Assembly (NCBI GenBank): GCA_035528415.1
Contig: DATKYQ010000039.1
Coordinates: 44,458 to 108,457, forward strand
Origin: DATKYQ01 sp035528415
Lineage (GTDB): Bacteria; Myxococcota; B64-G9
Length of the DNA stretch: 64,000 nucleotides
Direction of reading: 5' to 3'
Under the pieces are notes generated by a model. The model made no database searches, had not been told where the DNA came from, and was given only the letters and a program-made list of their open reading frames with translations. Position numbers and translations under genes: made by a program. Below, in pieces: positions 18,817 through 26,950 of the stretch (the first letter of the stretch is position 1; every line of letters begins with the position of its first letter).

Positions 18817-19461
18817 TTGTCACGCAAGCTGTCGTTCTTTTGGCTGATCCTGGCCGCCTGGCCGGCCGGATACGGGGACACTGGAGCGAGCCTGCCGAAT
18901 TGCGACTCGGTTCGCCAGGTGGTGGTGACCGACATCGACGAGACCCTGACGACTTCGGACGCCGAGTTCGTGGAGCAGCTTGTCGACCCGGCCCACGATC
19001 CTTCCATGCGCGCCGGCGGACCGGAGCTGATGCAGGGCTACGCCGAGCGCGGCTTCGTCATCCACTACCTGACCGCCCGTTCCCGGACCCTGAAGCTTAC
19101 CGACGGTACGACCTGCGAGCAGGCCACCATCGACTGGGTCGAGGAACACGGCTTCCCCTGGAACCAGGGCCAAACCTGGCTGGATCTGGCCGACGCGGTG
19201 CTGAGCAGCGATGACACCGTAACCTACAAGACCGCGGCCATCGAGACCCGGAAGGCTCAGGGTTACAGCTACGAGTACGCTTACGGCAACGCCACGACCG
19301 ACATCAGCGCCTACGAAGCGGCCGGCATCGACAAGACCGAAACCTTCATAGTCGGCACCCACGCCGGCGAGCAAGGCACCCGGGCCATAGATGGCGAGGA
19401 TTTCGTCCAGCACGCCGCCGAGCAACTGCCGCAGGTGCCGACCTTGTGCGTCTTTCACTGA
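18817..19461 (+). CDS. Secreted HAD-superfamily phosphatase, LNS2 (lipin-like) type
   Basis: 214 residues from TTG 18817, chosen because GGGAGG lies 6-7 nt upstream; a GTG at 18808 overlaps that site. A signal peptide (about 1-20) is followed by the catalytic HAD motif DIDETLTTSD (39-48), motif II IHYLTARS, motif III Lys in TYKTAAI and the distal YGNATTDISAYEAAGI, in the order seen in LNS2 domains of lipin phosphatidate phosphatases and Nir proteins. LNS2 proteins act on phosphatidate; a periplasmic bacterial form would meet outer- or inner-membrane lipids. It is 55 nt after the methyltransferase and probably the operon's last gene. Domain identity is firm; substrate is inferred. Confidence 0.78.
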   Translation: MSRKLSFFWLILAAWPAGYGDTGASLPNCDSVRQVVVTDIDETLTTSDAEFVEQLVDPAHDPSMRAGGPELMQGYAERGFVIHYLTARSRTLKLTDGTTCEQATIDWVEEHGFPWNQGQTWLDLADAVLSSDDTVTYKTAAIETRKAQGYSYEYAYGNATTDISAYEAAGIDKTETFIVGTHAGEQGTRAIDGEDFVQHAAEQLPQVPTLCVFH

Positions 19462-19465
19462 CTAA

Positions 19466-19526
19466 AACGGGGACGGAGGTTATCCAACTCCCCGAAATCA
19501 CGTAAAAACCGCAAGAACGGGGACGG
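19466..19526. repeat. REP-like direct repeat AACGGGGACGG
   Basis: AACGGGGACGG occurs at 19466-19476 and 19516-19526, with GGGGA...TCCCC complementarity between them (19469-19493). It fills the gap between two convergent genes. Related CCGTCCCC strings occur on the opposite strand at 61946-61953. Looks like a degenerate repetitive extragenic element. Confidence 0.4.
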
Positions 19527-19534
19527 CCTGGGCC

Positions 19535-20374
19535 CTATTTCGGGAGAATGCCTTTTTTTGCATCATACCGCCGGCACGATGCATCCAGGCCGTCTGGCTC
19601 GAGCGAGAAAACAACTGTAGTTGCGGAATCCACCAGAGGCACTCCGGTCATCGAATGATAGCATGGCGCAATATCGAGCGTCACGGTCTCGACGGATGCA
19701 ATCTTCCGACACATCATCGTCATGCTGTAGCTTCCTTCTTGTCGAGGAATATAATCTCCGGTGCAGGTTTCGAGCAGCTTGCCTTCAACACTTATTTCGA
19801 CCACATCAGCTATCACGCATTCCCCAGTTATCTTCTCGCTGAAGTCGAATATAATCTTACTCATACCGTCTTTTTCACAAATATCGATCGACCTGATCAA
19901 CGGCTTCGAACCGCGATATATCCGGGCACCGGTCGAGCCGTCATCCGCCGTGTATGGATATCCACCCAATATGTAATCGAATCGGGGCGGCGTTTCCTTG
20001 ACCCTCAAGAAGTACCATTGATCGTCGTCTAGGCTTTGCGGAACGACTCCAATCGTCGCTTTAGGTGTCCCTACGCCGTCCCAATCCGCAAGGTCTTTCT
20101 CTATGGGAACTTCGTTCATTTCAGGCCAGCTAACCAGGCTGACCTGATCCGCGAGCAGCTGCAGACGGTCTTCGAGCTTTCTGTAATAGGTATTGACGAC
20201 GATTCTCAGAGCATCATCGCCGATCATCGTGGTTGCGTCGATGGGATCGAACATGATCGCCGGATCTGGAGGCAGGGAACTATTCTCTCCACCGCAAGAC
20301 AGTATTGCACACACTTGTATTGCTATAATTGCCCGCGACAGTCCGGCAATAATATTCATACCAGGCAACCCCAT
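19535..20374 (-). CDS. Lipoprotein of unknown function, low GC
   Basis: 279 residues from ATG 20374 (an ATG at 20359 is an equally good start; neither has a strong ribosome site). The signal ends in a lipobox (AILSC). The mature part is beta-rich with a segment KIIFDFSEKITGECVIADV and RKIASVETVTLDIAPC that resembles Big_5 Ig-like strands, but no family is recognised. The gene is visibly richer in A/T than its neighbours, uses more AT-ending codons, and is oriented against them. Its start abuts the truncated methyltransferase copy, so it looks like an insertion that disrupted an earlier arrangement. Confidence 0.68.
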   Translation of the reverse strand: MGLPGMNIIAGLSRAIIAIQVCAILSCGGENSSLPPDPAIMFDPIDATTMIGDDALRIVVNTYYRKLEDRLQLLADQVSLVSWPEMNEVPIEKDLADWDGVGTPKATIGVVPQSLDDDQWYFLRVKETPPRFDYILGGYPYTADDGSTGARIYRGSKPLIRSIDICEKDGMSKIIFDFSEKITGECVIADVVEISVEGKLLETCTGDYIPRQEGSYSMTMMCRKIASVETVTLDIAPCYHSMTGVPLVDSATTVVFSLEPDGLDASCRRYDAKKGILPK

Positions 20375-20393
20375 ATGACCAATATAATATATC

Positions 20394-20585
20394 TTGTTTC
20401 TCCATCGCCCGCTCAAGCCCGATGGCCCAGGCCGCAAATTCTATGAACGCTTCGCAGCCGAGTTGGACAAAGACGCGAGGCCGGTCGTCATTTTCTCGAT
20501 CGCCGACTGCCTCAGAGGCTTTCTGCCGGATTCCTTCGATGTCTTCTACAGCGACGGACAGCTGACCTGTTTCGAACGAAAATAA
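20394..20585 (+). pseudogene. 3' remnant of a methyltransferase paralogue
   Basis: Sixty-three codons whose product (HRPLKPDGPGRKFY through TCFERK) aligns without gaps to the last ~60 residues of the methyltransferase at 17994-18761, with about four of five residues identical (for example DARPVVIFSIADCLR is shared exactly). The SAM-binding N-terminal three quarters is missing; homology stops where the start of the inserted low-GC lipoprotein gene begins. There is no proper start or ribosome site, so it is a decayed duplicate. Confidence 0.85.
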
Positions 20586-20702
20586 TGTAAATATAGATAG
20601 TTAGATTACCTGGCAAGCCTGGTTACCAGAATCAGACTTGGTCCGATATCGATGTAACTCTTTTACCTGACGGGACAATATATCTTCAAGGGCGGCACTG
20701 TC

Positions 20703-21944
20703 ATGAATGACTTGTGTGACAAAATGGCTCTACTATTTCCGAATCAAGCTCTGAGCATGTTCAACTACAGGTATCACAAGGAGTTTTTTGCTGACTGGCT
20801 TGTGTCCGGTGGCATGGAACTTGCGGAAACTAAGGCCGTGACACCTAAAGCTAAAAACATCGTTCTTATTGTTCTGCTGCTGGCCGGTCTGGCCGTCGCG
20901 CTTTTGGCTCTGAGAGACAGCTCTGGCCCCGGGTCCGCTGCGGAAGAAGCCGGCCGGCAATCCGCAGAAAAAGAAGTTGCGCAGCCCGGGCTGACGGCAG
21001 TTGCTTCCGCGGACAATGCCGCGAGCGAACCGGCGACAAGTCCGGCACGGCAAGAACCCAAGCGCATGGAAGTCGTACGCCGCTTCGAGTGGGGCGACGG
21101 GCCCGGCCAGCTTGGCCATAAGATTCCGGAGGACGGCGCGCCCGAGGGGCCGATGAGCTTTGTCGTCGACGACTCGGGCCGCGTGGTGGTTCTCGATCAG
21201 GTCAACTCGCGGGTACAGATTTTCGACAACGACAGTAAGCCTGCCGAGATCGGCTTGCCCGCAGACACCTACCAGGACATCGCTACGGATGCAGACGGCA
21301 ACCCGGTCTTGCTCGATCGCCTGGCGCGGCATTCGGTCGAGATTTACTCGCCCGATGGAAAGTTGCTTCAAAAAACCGCCCTCGTGGGCCCGGGAGTGCC
21401 CGAGGGCGGAGGCGTCACCGGCCTGTTCCATCGGCCCGATGGGATCTGGGTCGAAGTGGAACACACCCGCCTGGTGCGCATTGCCGATGCACAGGGCCGG
21501 CCGGATACCGAACGCCCGGTGATGCCCGGCCGCTTCTCAAAAGACGGTCGCTTGATCTTGACCGTCGCCCGCTCCGGCCAAAAGAGCGCCGACCTAATGT
21601 CCTGGCCGATGGCCGACCATGGCTCGGCGCCGGTTCTCCTGGCCAGGCTGCAGTTCGACACACGCCTGGCCGCCATCAACGCCCTGGAATCCGATACAAA
21701 CGGCCGCATCTTCATAGGAGCGCTTCTGGTGAACGAACGACCCGGCCCGCCCCACGACGTCGTCTCGGCTAACGAAGAGATCGTCATGCTGGCAGCGGAC
21801 GGAAGGCTGATAGACCGCTTGCGCTTGCCTGTAAACAGCGGCCCCGAAGAACAGTTCCGCCCCATTCGCCTAGGCCAGGACGGCAAGCTGTATCGCCTGC
21901 GCTGCACGGGGGACGGAGCAATACTGGAAAGGTGGACACCATGA
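20703..21944 (+). CDS. Membrane-anchored six-bladed beta-propeller (NHL-like) protein
   Basis: 413 residues from ATG 20703; an in-frame ATG at 20814 would leave a shorter N-terminus just before the same TM helix and is possible, since neither has a strong ribosome site. One TM helix (about 52-70, IVLIVLLLAGLAVALLAL), an Ala/Glu-rich linker (72-115), then NHL/propeller-like repeats (VVDDSGRVVVLDQVNSRVQI, IATDADGNPVLLDR, YSPDGKLLQ). The topology suggests a periplasmic binding domain. It overlaps the next gene, a secreted NlpC/P60-like protein, by ATGA, so they probably work together. Confidence 0.75.
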   Translation: MNDLCDKMALLFPNQALSMFNYRYHKEFFADWLVSGGMELAETKAVTPKAKNIVLIVLLLAGLAVALLALRDSSGPGSAAEEAGRQSAEKEVAQPGLTAVASADNAASEPATSPARQEPKRMEVVRRFEWGDGPGQLGHKIPEDGAPEGPMSFVVDDSGRVVVLDQVNSRVQIFDNDSKPAEIGLPADTYQDIATDADGNPVLLDRLARHSVEIYSPDGKLLQKTALVGPGVPEGGGVTGLFHRPDGIWVEVEHTRLVRIADAQGRPDTERPVMPGRFSKDGRLILTVARSGQKSADLMSWPMADHGSAPVLLARLQFDTRLAAINALESDTNGRIFIGALLVNERPGPPHDVVSANEEIVMLAADGRLIDRLRLPVNSGPEEQFRPIRLGQDGKLYRLRCTGDGAILERWTP

Positions 21945-23608
21945 AAAAAATACTCATCATTGTCGCCGGCCTGTGCCTCACGACAACGGCTGCCCTGGCC
22001 GCCCCGGAGCCCATGAGCCGCGATGATATCATCAACCTGGCCAAGAGCGGCGTGGATTACTCATACTATTGGGGCCGTGGATCCTGGCGCACGGACGGCA
22101 CCCAGCACGGCTCGTGCTCGGGCTCGTGCCCTGATTGCACCCATTCGGGCTCCTACGGCGCCGACTGCTCGGGCTTCGTGGCCAAGGTCTGGCAGGTACC
22201 CAGCCCCTCGCCGGTTAGCACAAACTCACATCCCTACTCGACCTACAACTTTCGCTACGAGAGCCAGCACTGGTCGCAAGTTTCGCGATCCGACGCCGTG
22301 CGCGGCGACGCCATGGTCTACCGCAATTCCGGCAACACCGGCGGTCATGTCATGATCTATGAGAGCGGCGACCCCTGGGGCCAGGCCTGGACATACGAGG
22401 CCCGCGGCTGTTCATCCGGTATCGTTCACAACCTGCGCAGCATCGGTTCGACCTATGTGGCAATCCGCCGCGACAGTATTTCCGAGGCTCCGGCTAAGGG
22501 CACTTTAATCGGCTCGGTCTTCATCGATACCGGTGGCGACGACATGTCCCTGCGCATTCCGGGCGCCACGGTCAGCACGGCCGGAACCAACGTCACGGCC
22601 CGGGACGGCGACGCCATATGGTCTTTCGAGCTTCAACCCGGAAACTACACGATTTCGGCACACGCTGCGGGTTTCGATAGCAACGCGCGCACTTGCAGCG
22701 TCAGTGCGGGAAACACCAGCTGGTGCTCGATCGGCCTGCGCGAGGCTTGTATACCAGACTGTAACGGCCGTAACTGCGGGGCGGACGGTTGCGGCGGTTC
22801 CTGCGGCGCATGCGCCGCCTCCGAAGCATGCTCGGCGGATGGACTGTGCATCTGTCAACCCGAGTGCGCAGGGTTACAGTGCGGCCCCGACCCGGTTTGC
22901 GGACAGAGTTGCGGCCAGTGCCAGGACGGACAGGAATGCGTCTCCGGTCAGTGCCAAGAGACTGTCTGCCGGCCGAATTGCACAGGCAGGCAGTGCGGAC
23001 CCGATCCGGTCTGTGGGCAAAGCTGCGGCCAATGTCCCGAAGGCCAGGCCTGCGAAGCCGGCGGCGTCTGCTCCGATTCGGGCTGCCTGCCCGACTGCGG
23101 CGGGCGTTCCTGCGGCCCCGACGCCCGCTGCGGCCTGAACTGCGGCATATGCCAGGTCGATCGCCTGTGCGACACCTCCGGCGGCTGCCAGGCGATCGAC
23201 TCGTCCCAGGGCAAGCTGTTCGGTGTTGTGCGCGAGTACTCGGCCGACGCTAACAAACCCGGCCCCGTCATACCCATGGCGAGTCTCAAGCTGGACAACG
23301 ATCTGCAGGCTGCGGCCGATGAGAACGGCTACTGGGAGATGGCCATCCAGCCTGGAGAATACACAGTCGAGGCCGAGGCCCCCGGATTCACCCCCGGCCG
23401 GGCCGTCTGCCCCGTAGAGGCCGGCTCTTTCTTCGAATGCAAGCTGACGTTGAAGCCCGACGGACAGGAGCGCAATATCGACGACGACGAGATCGTGGTC
23501 AGAGGCGGCTGTCAGACGACCAGCGGCCGGCCGGGCCTGCTCTTGCCTCTACTTCTGTTTTTGCTGCTGCTGCCTTCGCGCCGCCCTGGGCGATCTGGCT
23601 TCTACTAG
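21941..23608 (+). CDS. Secreted NlpC/P60-like hydrolase with Cys-rich repeats and MYXO-CTERM-like tail
   Basis: 555 residues from ATG 21941 (AGGTGG 6 nt before; overlaps the propeller stop). Signal peptide 1-20. Residues ~25-175 form an NlpC/P60-type cysteine hydrolase: Cys76 in GADCSGFV and His136 in GGHVMIYE. Next a carboxypeptidase-regulatory-like domain (about 185-265), four Cys-rich knots of the type CGPDPVCGQSCGQC (about 270-415), a second regulatory-like domain (about 425-510), and a C-terminus GGCQTTSGRPGLLLPL with one TM helix then RRPGR. That ending resembles MYXO-CTERM, recognised by myxosortase for surface anchoring. Expected to cut peptidoglycan or a similar amide bond outside the cell. 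Confidence 0.85.
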   Translation: MKKILIIVAGLCLTTTAALAAPEPMSRDDIINLAKSGVDYSYYWGRGSWRTDGTQHGSCSGSCPDCTHSGSYGADCSGFVAKVWQVPSPSPVSTNSHPYSTYNFRYESQHWSQVSRSDAVRGDAMVYRNSGNTGGHVMIYESGDPWGQAWTYEARGCSSGIVHNLRSIGSTYVAIRRDSISEAPAKGTLIGSVFIDTGGDDMSLRIPGATVSTAGTNVTARDGDAIWSFELQPGNYTISAHAAGFDSNARTCSVSAGNTSWCSIGLREACIPDCNGRNCGADGCGGSCGACAASEACSADGLCICQPECAGLQCGPDPVCGQSCGQCQDGQECVSGQCQETVCRPNCTGRQCGPDPVCGQSCGQCPEGQACEAGGVCSDSGCLPDCGGRSCGPDARCGLNCGICQVDRLCDTSGGCQAIDSSQGKLFGVVREYSADANKPGPVIPMASLKLDNDLQAAADENGYWEMAIQPGEYTVEAEAPGFTPGRAVCPVEAGSFFECKLTLKPDGQERNIDDDEIVVRGGCQTTSGRPGLLLPLLLFLLLLPSRRPGRSGFY

Positions 23609-23614
23609 GAATCG

Positions 23615-23638
23615 GGCCGCCTAGAACTCAGGGCGGCC
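23615..23638 (+). terminator. GC hairpin after the NlpC/P60-like gene
   Basis: GGCCGCC (23615-23621), 10-nt loop, GGCGGCC (23632-23638), starting 7 nt after the stop codon. No U-run follows directly; a T6 run lies 14 nt further on. A plausible but non-canonical terminator. Confidence 0.4.
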
Positions 23639-23713
23639 TGAACGCCGAAAACTTTTTTCTGGCAGTTTTTCTGACGAGCGATTATCCTCCCTCATATTGG
23701 TTGGCAGGATGAA

Positions 23714-24166
23714 GTGATTTTAAGCCGGGAAGCTTCCGGAGTGCAGGTGGTTATGTTCAAGCGTGGAATTCAGTTGTGTGCATTTTTGGAAAACAAGTCG
23801 GGCAGATTCACCGAGTTCTGCGAGCTACTCTACGAACGAGGTGTCAGCATAAAGGCGATGAACCTGCATTCCGACAACGAAGTCGGCGTGTTGCGCATGG
23901 TGGTAGACGATACACCCTCCGCGATTGCCGTCCTCAAGGATGAGCAGATTCCCTTCTTGCAAACCGATGTTCTTGTGGTCGAGGTACCCAACCAGCAGGG
24001 CATGGCCGCCGGTGTAGGCCACCGCCTGACCGAAGCCAACGTCGAGATCGAGTACACCTACTTCTCGTCCGGCCAGTCCGAAGCGCCTGCTTTGATGGTT
24101 TTCAAGGTCTCCGACCTCGAGGCCGCCCTGACCCGACTGATAAAGTCCTCAAGCAGCTACAACTAA
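23714..24166 (+). CDS. Tandem ACT-domain protein
   Basis: 150 residues from GTG 23714 (CAGGATGAA before it); ATG 23753 is an alternative that begins exactly at the conserved core FKRGIQLCAFLENKSGR. Two ACT-type beta-alpha-beta units are visible: residues ~18-80 (LCAFLENKSGRFTEFCELL) and ~85-145 (VVEVPNQQGMAAGVGHRLTEANVEIEYTY split over the two motifs). ACT domains bind amino acids or other small ligands to control metabolism. Stand-alone tandem ACT proteins are common regulators. No metabolic gene is adjacent, so the ligand is unknown. Confidence 0.8.
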   Translation: MILSREASGVQVVMFKRGIQLCAFLENKSGRFTEFCELLYERGVSIKAMNLHSDNEVGVLRMVVDDTPSAIAVLKDEQIPFLQTDVLVVEVPNQQGMAAGVGHRLTEANVEIEYTYFSSGQSEAPALMVFKVSDLEAALTRLIKSSSSYN

Positions 24167-24190
24167 CACTCCGGCCGGTTGACAAGCGCC

Positions 24191-24700
24191 TCACGCCCTG
24201 GGCCGCCACCTTGCCAACAGGTAGAACATCACCAGGCCATAGACGGCTAGAACGGCCAGCACGATCCACTGAAACAGGTCCAGGTCATGCCAACTCCCCT
24301 CCCCGGACACCTTCCAGAAGACATAGCCGACCAGCGCCGCCAGGCAGGCGAAAAGGATCCCGGTAACGTCCCAGTTCACGTGCCCGCCCCGAGGCCGATC
24401 GGCTGGTTCATGAACACCGGGAGCATCGAGGGCCTGCTTGGCAAGTTCCTCTTCCGTGATACCCACGGTCATGGGCATTCGCTCGGCCAGGATCTTGCGC
24501 GCATCGTCCTTTTGTGAATCCGGCACTCGCACCTCTCCCCAGCCCTTCTGCATCTGGTAGAGACCATCCATGGCCGAATCATGATATGGCACGAGCCAAC
24601 TCTCGATAGAGGCCTCATCGAGAATCGCCTCGACTCTCTGAGCCTCGAAAAGACTTTGGGGAACCCTGATGCGTGTGAAATCGTCCCTGTTCTCGCTCAT
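24191..24700 (-). CDS. Membrane protein with DUF2007-like domain
   Basis: 169 residues, ATG at 24700. The N-terminal half (about 8-75) has the DUF2007 pattern: FEAQRVEAILDEASIESWLVP followed by a beta strand GEVRVPDSQKDDARKIL; these small domains are predicted signal-transducing or nucleic-acid-end-like modules. Two TM helices lie at about 113-130 and 141-161 (LFACLAALVGYVFW, WIVLAVLAVYGLVMFYLL). Convergent with the ACT-domain gene, 24 nt apart. No function can be assigned. Confidence 0.72.
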   Translation of the reverse strand: MSENRDDFTRIRVPQSLFEAQRVEAILDEASIESWLVPYHDSAMDGLYQMQKGWGEVRVPDSQKDDARKILAERMPMTVGITEEELAKQALDAPGVHEPADRPRGGHVNWDVTGILFACLAALVGYVFWKVSGEGSWHDLDLFQWIVLAVLAVYGLVMFYLLARWRPRA

Positions 24701-24870
24701 CTTGCCTCCACTGGCCGAAGATCATCTCGGCAGACCTGCCGTCCGCCGATCATAGCACATTGACCGCCCTGAAAAAGCATATAAACGTTGAGGATCCCCA
24801 TTTTCTCTTGATCGCCACCCGGCGATGAGGTAGCTTTCATCCCAGGTGGTTTCGCCTCGGGAGAGTGTTC

Positions 24871-25680
24871 ATGTGTAGAATGCTTGGTGTGATGTGCAAC
24901 GATGAGGATTTGCTCAAATGCGCCATTCATGAGGTCAAGGACTCTCTGCGCTGCGTGGATGGAGACAAGCACGAGGGCATCGGCGTCGGCTACTACAGCC
25001 AGGACGATCCCCTGCTGATCAAGAAGCCGGCCGCCAGGCTGGACGAAATCGACTACGACGAGTTGCTCAATGGCATCAACTCGAACGTCCTGCTGACACA
25101 CATCCGCCGTGCCACAGTCGGAACCTGGAAGGAAGTCAACACTCACCCTTTCAGGTTTCGAAAATGGCTATTTGCCCACGTCGGTCATCTGCCGGCCCTG
25201 GAGAAACGACGGGACGAGATCATCGCCGGACTACCTCCTTTTCTGGCGCGTAACATCCGCGGAGACACCGACAGTGAGTTGGCCTTTTATCTTTTACTGC
25301 ATGCTCTCTTCCGGGACGGCAAGCTCAACGACCTGGATATCTCCGTTGATCTCCTTGACTCCTACTTGAGGACCGGCGTTGAAGAGATTAACCAGATGCA
25401 CTCGGGCCCCTTGCATCCCGAGATGACCATCATGGTAACTAACGGGCAAATAATGGGCGCCGTCTGCCAGGGTATCACGCTGCACTACTCTCACCGAGAG
25501 GGAATAGTGGAGTGCCCGCTGCACGATAACAGCGAGCAGCAGCAACATGTCCACGGCCGCTTCAGGGGCATAATGCTGGGAGCGCTTATGTCCAATCCCG
25601 GCCATCAGTGGCGAGAGGTGGCGGACGGAAGCCTGGTGCACATTTCAAAGAGCCTGGAGCTGAAAGTCCAGCACCTGTAA
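24871..25680 (+). CDS. Class II glutamine amidotransferase-like protein
   Basis: 269 residues. ATG 24871 is chosen because Cys must be residue 2 in this Ntn-hydrolase family (MCRMLGV); a GTG two codons earlier would bury it. GGGAG lies 8 nt upstream. Family landmarks: HEGIGVGYY, THIRRATVGTWKEVNTHPF and GDTDSELAFYLLL, as in YafJ/EgtC-type GATases that release ammonia from glutamine or act on gamma-glutamyl compounds. The oxyanion loop reads AHVGHL where family members have AHNGxI, so the usual Asn is replaced. First gene of a six-gene operon with sensory proteins, 23 nt before the response regulator. Confidence 0.82.
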   Translation: MCRMLGVMCNDEDLLKCAIHEVKDSLRCVDGDKHEGIGVGYYSQDDPLLIKKPAARLDEIDYDELLNGINSNVLLTHIRRATVGTWKEVNTHPFRFRKWLFAHVGHLPALEKRRDEIIAGLPPFLARNIRGDTDSELAFYLLLHALFRDGKLNDLDISVDLLDSYLRTGVEEINQMHSGPLHPEMTIMVTNGQIMGAVCQGITLHYSHREGIVECPLHDNSEQQQHVHGRFRGIMLGALMSNPGHQWREVADGSLVHISKSLELKVQHL

Positions 25681-25703
25681 AAGTGTGTCCTAGCGAGGTG
25701 GCC

Positions 25704-26921
25704 ATGACCGCGCTGAAGGTGCTGGTCATCGACGACAGCCCGACAATTCACAAAGTGGTCGCCCACGCCTTGAAGCACCTCGACTTCGAGGTCATATCGA
25801 TCACCGATGGCAAGACAGGTATCGCCAAGGCGATCGATATCAAACCCGACCTGGTATTGCTCGATTTCATGATGCCCGGTATGAACGGCTACCAGGTCTG
25901 CAAGAGCATGGGTCGACAAGCTGAGCTGGAAGGCGTACCCATCCTGCTCATGTCGGCCAAGGGCGAAATGATCGGCGAGAAACTGGTCGAGACAATGGGC
26001 ATTGTCGATTACATCACCAAGCCCTTCTCGCCGGAGGCGCTCACCACCCTGGTTCAGCACGCGGTAGAGAAGTACTGCCGGGCCGACGGCACAAAGACCG
26101 AGGAACGCAAGACCATCATGAACGTCGGCGCGCGCACCCCCGAAGATCTGCCAACCTCGGAAGACCTGTCCGACCCAAGCGGCCGGGCCGCGATCCGCGG
26201 CGAGCTGGGCATGATTCCAGCCGGCGAGGTGTTCCAGTTGCTGAAGTTCCAGTCCCATACCGGGATCCTGCACCTGGCCCGCGGCAAGGCTCACCTGGAG
26301 GTCTTTCTGCGCGGGGGCCGCATCGCCTTCGCTAGAGCAAGGAACGTGGACGAGGAGTTCTTGCTGGGACGTTTTTTAATCGAAGTGGGAGCCATCAACG
26401 CCCGCGACCTCGAACTTTTCTTGCAGAGCCGAGGCAAGAGCAACAAACTGCTCGGGGAACAACTCGTCAAGATCGGGCACATCACACCCGACGATCTCGG
26501 CCAAGCCTTGCGGGCCCAGGTCGAGGCGCTGGTGTACGAAGTACTGCGCTGGGGTGACGGCGAATTCGCTTTCTACCTAAGCGAAAAGCTTCCCATCCAG
26601 GTGCGTGAAGCGGGGATGGATCTTTCCATAGACAGCGTCTTGATGGAAGGCTTTCGACGCGTGGACGAGTGGGGTACGATCGAAAAGGAGATCCGCGACT
26701 TCGACATGGTTTTAGCGCCCAGTCGCGACAGCACCGGGGTGATCAAGCTGATTCAGCTCAAGCCCGATGAAGAGCGCATGGTGGCCCTGGTCGACGGCAG
26801 GCGCAGCCTCAAGGAAATCATCCGCTTGAGCAGACGCAGTTCATTCGACGTCTGTAAGCTGCTCTATCGCTTACTGGCCAGCCGCATCATCCGCAAGCGT
26901 TCTCCGCGCGTTGCCAGGTAA
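25704..26921 (+). CDS. Response regulator with REC and DUF4388 (PATAN) domains
   Basis: 405 residues from ATG 25704 (GAGGTGG upstream). REC domain 1-120: acidic pair Asp10/Asp11, phospho-acceptor Asp54 in LVLLDFMMPG, Lys in DYITKPFS. Residues ~165-265 match a DUF4388/PATAN domain (GELGMIPAGEVFQLLKFQS, GILHLARGKAHLEVFLRGGR), then an alpha-helical C-terminus with ELF-type repeats (LLGEQLVKIGHITPDDLGQAL) and a second DUF4388-like stretch. PATAN regulators control pilus or gliding machinery through protein contacts in other bacteria. Here the upstream kinase partner encoded nearby is degenerate, so the phosphate donor is unclear. Confidence 0.88.
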   Translation: MTALKVLVIDDSPTIHKVVAHALKHLDFEVISITDGKTGIAKAIDIKPDLVLLDFMMPGMNGYQVCKSMGRQAELEGVPILLMSAKGEMIGEKLVETMGIVDYITKPFSPEALTTLVQHAVEKYCRADGTKTEERKTIMNVGARTPEDLPTSEDLSDPSGRAAIRGELGMIPAGEVFQLLKFQSHTGILHLARGKAHLEVFLRGGRIAFARARNVDEEFLLGRFLIEVGAINARDLELFLQSRGKSNKLLGEQLVKIGHITPDDLGQALRAQVEALVYEVLRWGDGEFAFYLSEKLPIQVREAGMDLSIDSVLMEGFRRVDEWGTIEKEIRDFDMVLAPSRDSTGVIKLIQLKPDEERMVALVDGRRSLKEIIRLSRRSSFDVCKLLYRLLASRIIRKRSPRVAR

Positions 26922-26950
26922 CATATGGGACAATTATCGGAATTCTTGAT

